NCBI GenBank assembly: GCA_964437735.1
Contig: CAYTID010000119.1
Coordinates: 1-5,368, forward strand
Source: CAYTID01 sp964437735
GTDB taxonomy: Bacteria; Bacteroidota; Ignavibacteria; UBA10030; BY39
Length of the DNA stretch: 5,368 nucleotides
Reading direction: 5' to 3'
The notes beneath the pieces are model-generated. The model worked only from the letters and a program-made list of their open reading frames with translations, did not search any database and was not told the DNA's origin. The position numbers and the translations under genes were made by a program. Positions 1-5,368 of the stretch are shown here, in pieces (the stretch's first letter is position 1; every line of letters starts with the position of its first letter).

Positions 1-289
1 ATACGGTGAAATATACGAGGTAATTGCTGATATGAGAGAAGACTCGCCAACTTATTTGAGATGGGATGCCTTTGAACTTAGTAAAAAAAATAAAAAACAA
101 ATTTTAGTTCCACCAAATTTTGTAAATGGTTATTATGTTTTAAGTGATTATGCCGTTTTTCATTATAAATTAGCGTACGACGGAATATATTATGATGTCG
201 CGCAACAGTTGGTTGTTAAGTGGAATGACGATAGATTAAAAATAGATTGGCCTTGTAAAAATCCGATCCTTCAAGAGAGAGATAAATAG
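1..289 (+). CDS. RmlC-like NDP-4-keto-6-deoxy-sugar 3,5-epimerase, C-terminal part (5' end outside window)
   Basis: This is the last 95 codons of a cupin-fold sugar-nucleotide epimerase of the dTDP-4-dehydrorhamnose 3,5-epimerase family. The frame is open from position 2 to the TAG at 287-289. The ATG at 32 is internal, because conserved family sequence (YGEIYEVIAD) precedes it. Family landmarks are visible in order: ADMREDSPTY, an ELSxxNKKQILVPP strand, YVLSD, FHYK, KWNDDRLKIDWP and a terminal ILQERDK. Aligned by eye to Salmonella RmlC, the catalytic Tyr133 is kept (TAT at 164-166) and so is the Asp170 of the His-Asp dyad (GAT at 281-283). The usual GFAHGF segment reads NFVNGY, so His120 is Asn (125-127). 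The protein ends one residue after that Asp and lacks the C-terminal tail of RmlC. The catalytic His lies upstream and cannot be checked. The family is clear. The substrate (dTDP-, GDP- or CDP-hexose or heptose) and whether it epimerises C3, C5 or both are not. Confidence 0.88.
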   Translation, partial: YGEIYEVIADMREDSPTYLRWDAFELSKKNKKQILVPPNFVNGYYVLSDYAVFHYKLAYDGIYYDVAQQLVVKWNDDRLKIDWPCKNPILQERDK

Positions 290-296
290 TAAAAAT

Positions 297-1472
297 ATGA
301 ATACTACAAATCCCAAATTAGCAATTAATGGTGGAACACCAATCAGAAAAGATAAAATCCCTATTCATAAACCGGTTATTGAAGAAGATGATATTCTAAT
401 TGTTCAGGATGCCATAAAATCGACATTTGTTAGCGGCGATGGTCCTTATTGTCGACAGTTTGAGGAAGAATTAGCTGGTTATTTAGGGATGAAGCATGTC
501 TTCTACCTCACAAGTTGTACTGCAGCTCTTGATCTTGCATTTATGATAAAGGGATTTAAACCAGGGAGTGAAGTGATAGTTCCAAATTTCACTTATACTT
601 CTACAGCTTTAGGTCCAATTTTAAATAATCTTAAGGTCGTACTTGTTGATGTTTATGATTTTAACGGTAATATTGATATAACTAAAATTGAGGAAAAAAT
701 AACCGACAGCACAGTTGCTATTATGCCGGTCGATTATGCGGGTAATCCAGCTGAAATGGATGAGATAAACTCAATTGCTAATAAACATAATTTATACGTT
801 GTACATGACACTGCCCAATCCATAGGATCGCTTTACAAAGGAAGAAAAACCGGGACACTTGCGGATGTCAGTACTTTTAGCTTTCACGGTACGAAGAACA
901 TGACTACCGGTGAGGGTGGTGCGCTCGTTACAAATGATGATGTGGTTGCTGAGAAAGTAAAAATTGCCCGGGAAAAAGGAACTGATAAATGGAGTTTTAT
1001 TACAGACCCATCAAAAAGGGGGTTCTATGAATATATCTCAATAGGGAACAGCTATGTTCAATCTAACATTTTGGGTGCACTGGGTGTTACTCAATTAAAA
1101 AAAATAGAGCGTTTAAATGATAGAAGGAAAAAAATTGCCGAATATTATATAAACGAATTTTCTACAATCGAAAACGTCAAGCTTCCCACAATTACTGAAG
1201 GAGCGGAATCCAATTGGCACTTGTTCTATCTGCTTGTGCCTCCACAATATAAAGATTGGATAATTGAAGCTATTAACGCAGAAGGAATTTCTTCTAATGT
1301 CCATTATAATCCATTGCATATGAACACATACTATAAAAATTTAGGTACAAATAGTGAATTACCAAATTCGGTAAAGTTTTTTAATTCTTACATCCGGATA
1401 CCTATTTATTATTTTTTAACTGACACTGAAATTGAAGATATTGTAAAGACTATTAAAAAGGTGTTATCATAA
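297..1472 (+). CDS. DegT/DnrJ/EryC1/StrS-family PLP-dependent sugar aminotransferase (WecE-like)
   Basis: This 391-residue cytoplasmic enzyme is predicted to transaminate an NDP-4-keto-6-deoxyhexose, normally with glutamate as amino donor. The PLP-binding Lys is K200 in FSFHGTKN, followed by TTGEGGA. D171 of HDTAQS is the Asp that contacts the pyridine nitrogen; the family usually reads EDAAQ there, so His170 and Thr172 are variants. T72-A76 (TSCTA) is the phosphate-binding turn, and 249-261 (IGNSYVQSNILGA) is the conserved segment near the dimer active site. Along its length it resembles E. coli WecE (dTDP-4-keto-6-deoxyglucose to dTDP-Fuc4N): REKGT, HYNPLH, RIPIYY. It is about 15 residues longer, because an N-terminal KLAINGGTPIR stretch, common in other family members, precedes the core. 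The ATG lies 7 nt after the epimerase stop; the only purine-rich stretch upstream (273-282) is too distant for a good Shine-Dalgarno. PseC- or QdtB-type regiochemistry cannot be excluded from sequence alone. Confidence 0.93.
   Translation: MNTTNPKLAINGGTPIRKDKIPIHKPVIEEDDILIVQDAIKSTFVSGDGPYCRQFEEELAGYLGMKHVFYLTSCTAALDLAFMIKGFKPGSEVIVPNFTYTSTALGPILNNLKVVLVDVYDFNGNIDITKIEEKITDSTVAIMPVDYAGNPAEMDEINSIANKHNLYVVHDTAQSIGSLYKGRKTGTLADVSTFSFHGTKNMTTGEGGALVTNDDVVAEKVKIAREKGTDKWSFITDPSKRGFYEYISIGNSYVQSNILGALGVTQLKKIERLNDRRKKIAEYYINEFSTIENVKLPTITEGAESNWHLFYLLVPPQYKDWIIEAINAEGISSNVHYNPLHMNTYYKNLGTNSELPNSVKFFNSYIRIPIYYFLTDTEIEDIVKTIKKVLS
1458..1463 (+). promoter_or_regulatory. Possible ribosome binding site for the TTG-started ATP-grasp gene
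   Basis: AAGGTG differs from AAGGAG at one base and lies within the last codons of the aminotransferase gene, 10 nt before the TTG at 1474. The spacing is slightly long. It supports the TTG as start but is weak evidence alone. Confidence 0.3.
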
Positions 1473-1473
1473 T

Positions 1474-2679
1474 TTGAAGGCAAAAAAGAAACCCATTTTG
1501 ATATTTGGTGCTGGTTTAAATCAAATTACATTGATTTTGGTTGCAAGGAATATGGGGCTTGACACTATAGTTATTGACCCTGCTATTGATGCTCCAGGCA
1601 AAATTTACGCAGATCATTATTATCAAGTAGGTTCTGATGACTATAAGAAAACTAAAGAAATAGCTTTATCACATAATGTAAACGGAATAATTACAAGCCA
1701 AATGCAGAATCCATTAAGATTGATGGCACGGTTAGCAGATGATATTGGTTTGGCTTTTATGAAACCGGATGTTATTGAAAAGTCGCTCAATAAATTTTTA
1801 ATGAAAAATTCATTTATCGAAAATGAAATTCCTTGTGCAAAGGGTATTCAATTTAAAGATAAAACCCAACTTAATGAAATGGTGTTGGATCACTTTTCTT
1901 ATCCACTAATTCTAAAACCCACAGATTCGCATTCCAGCAGAGGAGTTTATAAAGTGGACTGTTATGAGGATATTGTTAATTATTTAGATGAAACCATCAA
2001 TTTTTCGTCCGACGGATCATTTATAATAGAAGAATTTATTGATGGAAAAGAATACAGTATAGAAGCGATAACATATAAAGGAAATACTACGATTGTTCAA
2101 TATACAGAAAAGTTTATTACTCCATACCCAAATACTGTTGAAATTGGGCATTTTCAACCTGCTAATTTATCTGACGCCGAAAAGAAACAAATCGATTATG
2201 TTGTTAAAAAGGCTGTAGGAGGATTGGGTATTGATAATTCCGCTTCGCATACGGAATTAAAAATGACTGATAATAGGCCTGTATTGATAGAGATAGGTGC
2301 GAGATTGGGAGGGGATTTTATTTCATCATACCTTACAGAAGCTTCAACGGGTATTAGCATGGATAGAGCTGCTATTCAAGTCGCTCTTGGTGTAAAACCA
2401 GATTTAATTCGTAAATCAGAATCATTTTCGTGCATAAAATATATAGAACTTGAACCAGGCAAAAAAGTTGTCGGAATTTATGATTACATAGATATTCTTG
2501 AATCTCCAAATGTGGTTTTTGCACATATATTTTTATCAATAGGGGATACTGTACCCAAAATTACAACTAGTTCTTCAAGGCCAGGTTGTATTATTGTAAA
2601 AAACGAAAATAAAGTTGAATTAATTAATGATGTTGAATACTTTGAAAATAAATTAAAACAAAAAATAATTTTAGAGTAA
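1474..2679 (+). CDS. ATP-grasp carboxylate-amine ligase (L-amino-acid-ligase-like)
   Basis: This 401-residue cytoplasmic ATP-grasp enzyme would activate a carboxylate as an acyl phosphate and join it to an amine. Residues 7-110 form a Rossmann-like pre-ATP-grasp domain with the glycine turn FGAGLNQ (11-17). Next comes the ATP-grasp core: K148 (LILKPTDS) and the SSRGV loop (154-158) for phosphates, EEFIDGKEYSIE (186-197) for the adenine/hinge region, and HTELK (259-263) plus IEIGARLGG (272-280) for the Mg-ATP site. E261 and E273 are the likely metal ligands; the position usually Asn after E273 (ExN) is G275. A C-terminal lid of about 90 residues ends in the family-like SSSRPGCIIV. The start is TTG, 1 nt after the previous stop. 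The first in-frame ATG (1552) would delete the glycine turn, so TTG is preferred. Between an aminotransferase and an acetyltransferase, it most likely attaches an amino acid or other acid to an amino sugar. The family is secure; both substrates are inferred. A carbamoyl-phosphate-synthase-like or PurK-like housekeeping role is less likely. Confidence 0.87.
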   Translation: MKAKKKPILIFGAGLNQITLILVARNMGLDTIVIDPAIDAPGKIYADHYYQVGSDDYKKTKEIALSHNVNGIITSQMQNPLRLMARLADDIGLAFMKPDVIEKSLNKFLMKNSFIENEIPCAKGIQFKDKTQLNEMVLDHFSYPLILKPTDSHSSRGVYKVDCYEDIVNYLDETINFSSDGSFIIEEFIDGKEYSIEAITYKGNTTIVQYTEKFITPYPNTVEIGHFQPANLSDAEKKQIDYVVKKAVGGLGIDNSASHTELKMTDNRPVLIEIGARLGGDFISSYLTEASTGISMDRAAIQVALGVKPDLIRKSESFSCIKYIELEPGKKVVGIYDYIDILESPNVVFAHIFLSIGDTVPKITTSSSRPGCIIVKNENKVELINDVEYFENKLKQKIILE

Positions 2680-2682
2680 CAA

Positions 2683-3207
2683 ATGATATCCAGTGAAAAA
2701 GTAATAATAAGACCTCTAAATCAATCCGATTTAGAAAGGATAGTCGCTCTTCATAATAATGTGGAAATAAAAAAACTTACAATGATGCATCCATTCCCCG
2801 TTTCACTTGAAATGGACAAAAACTGGTTTGATAGGGTAATATTAGATACAAGTAATAAAGAAATTTATTTTGCTATTGAAGAAAAAGTAACAAATACATT
2901 TTCCGGATTTTCATTTTTGACACGCATAAACTGGATCAACCGTAATTGTTATTTCGGAATTGTACTTGACCCGGAATATCAAAATAAAGGGATTGGAAAG
3001 GAAACAACTAAGTTGTTGATAAATTATGGTTTCAATCATCTCAATCTTAATAAAATATTGTTAGAAGTGATTGTAAACAATAAACCGGCGATAGAATTAT
3101 ATCGAAAAATCGGTTTTGTAGAAGAGGGCTTGCTAAAGCAACAATATTTTTCTGATAATAATTATCAAGACGTTTTATTAATGTCAATCTTCAAGAATGT
3201 TTTTTAA
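2683..3207 (+). CDS. GNAT-family N-acetyltransferase (RimJ/RimL or PseH-like)
   Basis: This 174-residue single-domain GNAT transfers acetyl from acetyl-CoA to an amine. The N-terminal strand KVIIRPLNQSDLE (6-18) is typical of the RimJ/RimL subgroup. Motif A is FGIVLDPEYQNKGIGKE (91-107), with the pyrophosphate loop QNKGIG at 100-105. Motif B is NNKPAIELYRKIGF (132-145), whose Tyr140 is the usual general-acid position, and EEGLLKQQYF follows. Length fits the family. RimJ/RimL proteins acetylate ribosomal-protein N termini, but the same subgroup includes sugar N-acetyltransferases such as PseH. Here, 3 nt after the ATP-grasp gene and upstream of a flippase, acetylation of the 4-amino group of the nucleotide sugar, or of an aminoacyl group on it, is the best guess. 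It is not clearly WecD. The ATG is preceded by only a weak GAG (2674-2676). Family confident, substrate inferred. Confidence 0.9.
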   Translation: MISSEKVIIRPLNQSDLERIVALHNNVEIKKLTMMHPFPVSLEMDKNWFDRVILDTSNKEIYFAIEEKVTNTFSGFSFLTRINWINRNCYFGIVLDPEYQNKGIGKETTKLLINYGFNHLNLNKILLEVIVNNKPAIELYRKIGFVEEGLLKQQYFSDNNYQDVLLMSIFKNVF

Positions 3208-3210
3208 ATA

Positions 3211-4491
3211 TTGAAATTCTTTATAAACTTTTTTTCAAAGCTCGGCGTAGATACTTTCTCAAAAGCAATAAGTGTTGTTACATTGCCCATAATAACTCGC
3301 GGATTAGGACCTGAAGGTTACGGCGAGTTTATTTTTATTACTATTGTTAGCGCATACTTCGGGATATTTATTGATTTTGGATATTTTCTTTACGCCACTA
3401 ATCAAATGTCGAAGTTCCCGGAACAATCGGTGTCTATTGTAAACAAAGTTCTTTCTATTCGTTTTATTACAGCATTATTTTCATATTTTCTCGTTTTGTT
3501 AAGCTTTATATTTTTTAATATCAGTGTTTATGCATTTATTGTGTGTTACTCAATTATTTACTTCTTTCAGATATTTAAAATCGATTTTTATTATATAAGT
3601 AATAATAAACTATATTATAACTCGTTTACAGAGTTAGCAGGGCAAATTATATTTTTAACCGGTATATTAACTGTTTTTACATTCTATTCAAATATTTGGA
3701 TATTAATTATTCTGACATTAATCCAATTATTAACAGTTTCGATTTTATCTATCTATCCTTTTCTCAAAAAATCAAAAATAAAACTAGATTTTAATTATTT
3801 TGAAGCGTTTGAGATATTTAAGAAATCATACAAATTGGGGATTGCCCAAAAATTCGAATTTATTACAGGTTCATCAGTAATTTTACTAATTGGTTTTTTA
3901 TTATCCAATGAATCGGTCGGATTGTTTGCCTCAGCATATAAAGTTTACTCAATACTTATATTAATTATTACAGGCGTTAGCTATACAATAATATCAGATG
4001 TTTTTAGAAGCATTAATGAAAAAGAGGAAATAAACACATCGAGGGTGAACAAACTTTTCTATATTTATTTTCTTTCCGGTTTAATTCTGGGATCGGTTAC
4101 GATTTTGTTTTCGGAACAAATTATTTTTCTACTTTTTGGAAATGATTATCTTTCCTCAATCTTGATTTTACGAAGCTTTGGGATTACAATTTTGTTTTGG
4201 CCAATTATTATGTTTATCGGGTTAATTTTTATTTCTTATAATGAGCAGGCTAAATACTTGTTCGCGACATTGACCAATGCAGTCCTATCAATTACATGTG
4301 CTTATGTTTTTATTGGTATTTATGGTTTCACCGGAACACAATTCATTTTCCCAATAATATCTTTATTATCTCTTATTGTTAACTTAATATTGTTGAAAAA
4401 TACATTTAAGAAAAAGAATATATCTATCACAAATATTTTTTCCCCTTATCGGTTTTTTCGATCATTGACATTAATAAATATTAAAAAATAA
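3211..4491 (+). CDS. wzx: Wzx-type O-antigen/polysaccharide flippase (MOP superfamily)
   Basis: This 426-residue integral inner-membrane protein would flip undecaprenyl-pyrophosphate-linked repeat units from the cytoplasmic to the periplasmic face. The N terminus carries the signature of the family: an amphipathic start, then LPIITRGLGPEGYGEF (25-40), where the R-x-LG-x-x-x-YG pattern is typical of Wzx/RfbX proteins. By eye there are about 12 hydrophobic segments spread evenly to about residue 395, followed by a basic tail (KNTFKKKN and beyond). Charged residues inside the membrane are few. The length is normal. The start is TTG, 3 nt after the GNAT stop. No in-frame ATG exists near it, and a downstream start would lose the signature. 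No Shine-Dalgarno is seen, so translation probably depends on coupling. The stop codon shares its last A with the next ATG. Wzx proteins diverge with the sugar they carry, so the substrate cannot be read from sequence. Confidence 0.9.
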   Translation: MKFFINFFSKLGVDTFSKAISVVTLPIITRGLGPEGYGEFIFITIVSAYFGIFIDFGYFLYATNQMSKFPEQSVSIVNKVLSIRFITALFSYFLVLLSFIFFNISVYAFIVCYSIIYFFQIFKIDFYYISNNKLYYNSFTELAGQIIFLTGILTVFTFYSNIWILIILTLIQLLTVSILSIYPFLKKSKIKLDFNYFEAFEIFKKSYKLGIAQKFEFITGSSVILLIGFLLSNESVGLFASAYKVYSILILIITGVSYTIISDVFRSINEKEEINTSRVNKLFYIYFLSGLILGSVTILFSEQIIFLLFGNDYLSSILILRSFGITILFWPIIMFIGLIFISYNEQAKYLFATLTNAVLSITCAYVFIGIYGFTGTQFIFPIISLLSLIVNLILLKNTFKKKNISITNIFSPYRFFRSLTLINIKK

Positions 4492-5368
4492 TGCCGACAA
4501 CTTTTATATCGATATTACTGATAATATTTATACCGATCCTAATAAAGAATAAAAAAACATTTCCGTTTGTATTCATATTGCTGAATACAAATTTATTGGA
4601 ATTAAGTTATGGAAGCACATCTTGGGTATTATTTAGTTTTGGAGGAGGAGCAACCGGTAATGTATTCTTGAGTTATTATGTGAGCATGATATTTATCTAC
4701 TTGTCTATTGAATACATAAGGCATAACTCTAATTATATTATCGCATATAAATCACTTATAAGTGTAATTGTGCTTTTGTTGTTGATTGGAATTTTAAGCT
4801 CGATGCACTATGGTTTTCAGGTGCAAGTTTTTGCAAGAGTGTTTAGGAATTTTATCCGATATCCGGAGTATCTCTACCTCGCTATTTACTTATACAGATC
4901 CAGAGCAAACACGTTAAGATTTGTTAGAACAGTTTACTATTTCCTACTGATTGCTTTTGGTATTCAATTATTAGAGATAATCCAACAGGAAAGATTAATA
5001 ATAAACTTATTGGCTCCTGCAAAAAATGAATGGGGATCATACTTCTATGAAAATATTTATATTAACATTCCGGGGTTTGGTGAATTACTTTATTCATGGT
5101 CAAGAATGCATGGATTTCTTCCTTTAGTGGTCCTGTTAGCTTTTTATTTTTATTTGTCCAAAACCAAAATCTCGAGCGTTAATAATTTATTATTTGTCCT
5201 TTTTGGTTTATTCTCTCTATTTTTAACATTTTCACGTGTTACTATGTTGTTAACATTGTTAACGATATTTTTAATCGTATTTTTAAAAATTACAACTGAG
5301 AAGGGATTAAGTGGAAAAGGGGTTGTAGTCCTTGTGATTGGTATATTTGTTTTTTTATTTTTTTCATA
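4491..5368 (+). CDS. Polytopic membrane protein, probable Wzy O-antigen polymerase or O-antigen ligase-like protein (3' end outside window)
   Basis: An open frame starts at the ATG overlapping the Wzx stop by one base (TAATG) and runs 292 codons with no stop to the window edge. The product is strongly hydrophobic, with roughly eight membrane segments from residue 1 onward. A more polar stretch at about 165-205 (EIIQQERL, then APAKNEWG) is consistent with a periplasmic loop. It is followed by SWSRMHGFLPL (R205, G208) and a membrane helix that contains TFSR (R249). An R-x-x-G-x-x-x-P element after the loop and an FSR element at the start of a late helix are features of Wzy/WaaL (Wzy_C-type) enzymes, which use conserved arginines. 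Position directly after wzx supports a repeat-unit polymerase. Sequence similarity in this class is low, so the call rests on topology, these arginines and context. A lipid A-core ligase or an unrelated membrane protein remains possible. Confidence 0.68.
   Translation, partial: MPTTFISILLIIFIPILIKNKKTFPFVFILLNTNLLELSYGSTSWVLFSFGGGATGNVFLSYYVSMIFIYLSIEYIRHNSNYIIAYKSLISVIVLLLLIGILSSMHYGFQVQVFARVFRNFIRYPEYLYLAIYLYRSRANTLRFVRTVYYFLLIAFGIQLLEIIQQERLIINLLAPAKNEWGSYFYENIYINIPGFGELLYSWSRMHGFLPLVVLLAFYFYLSKTKISSVNNLLFVLFGLFSLFLTFSRVTMLLTLLTIFLIVFLKITTEKGLSGKGVVVLVIGIFVFLFFS

Noticed and set aside
32..289. ATG at 32 as the true start of an 85-residue protein
   Set aside because: The same frame is open upstream to the window edge and encodes conserved epimerase sequence there, so this Met is internal to a truncated gene.
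1113..1319. 68-codon open frame on the - strand
   Set aside because: It lies wholly inside the aminotransferase gene, opposite a well-conserved family region, and its product shows no recognisable motif. It is a shadow frame.
1552..2679. ATG-started shorter form of the ATP-grasp gene
   Set aside because: It would remove the first 26 residues, including the glycine turn FGAGLNQ and the first strand of the N-terminal domain.
4465..4492. Promoter-like TTGACA, 16-nt spacer, AATAAT before the Wzy-like gene
   Set aside because: The -10 would overlap the ATG at 4491, so transcription would begin inside the gene. The stretch is coding sequence for the flippase tail and AT-rich by chance.
1..5368. 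Insertion sequences, CRISPR arrays, tRNA/rRNA genes, riboswitches or rho-independent terminators
   Set aside because: No inverted terminal repeats, regularly spaced repeats, tRNA-like cloverleaf sequence or GC stem plus T-run was seen outside coding sequence. Gaps between genes are at most 7 nt. T-rich runs near 3200 and 5340 are within codons of hydrophobic residues.

Overview
This window is an internal slice of a surface-polysaccharide (O-antigen or capsule type) biosynthesis locus. All genes lie on the + strand and are packed end to end. The DNA is AT-rich, with A/T-ending codons, AGA for Arg and TTA/TTG for Leu. Shine-Dalgarno signals are weak or absent, and two genes appear to start with TTG. 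This suits a low-GC Gram-negative such as a Bacteroidota/Ignavibacteriota-type bacterium. The taxon is a weak inference: Wzx/Wzy loci of this kind move between species, and no marker gene is present.

Layout: (1) positions 1-289, the 3' end of an RmlC-like NDP-sugar 3,5-epimerase. (2) 297-1472, a DegT/DnrJ/EryC1/StrS PLP-dependent sugar aminotransferase that most resembles WecE. (3) 1474-2679, an ATP-grasp carboxylate-amine ligase. (4) 2683-3207, a GNAT N-acetyltransferase. (5) 3211-4491, a Wzx-type flippase. (6) 4491 to the window end, a membrane protein that looks like a Wzy polymerase or O-antigen ligase, cut by the window edge. Intergenic gaps are 7, 1, 3 and 3 nt, and the last pair overlaps by 1 nt (TAATG). 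There is no room for internal promoters or terminators, so this is probably one transcript with translational coupling.

How the genes may work together: the epimerase and aminotransferase would turn a nucleotide-activated 4-keto-6-deoxy sugar into an amino-deoxy sugar. The ATP-grasp ligase and the GNAT are two different amide-forming enzymes placed directly after it, so the amine may be capped by an amino acid, an acetyl group, or an N-acetyl-aminoacyl group. Wzx would then flip the lipid-linked repeat unit and the last protein would polymerise or ligate it. The early nucleotide-sugar steps (nucleotidyltransferase, 4,6-dehydratase) and all glycosyltransferases lie outside the window. The most interesting point is the ATP-grasp gene inserted between an otherwise ECA-like (wecE/wecD/wzxE) aminotransferase and acetyltransferase pair. 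The rest is a fairly ordinary polysaccharide locus.
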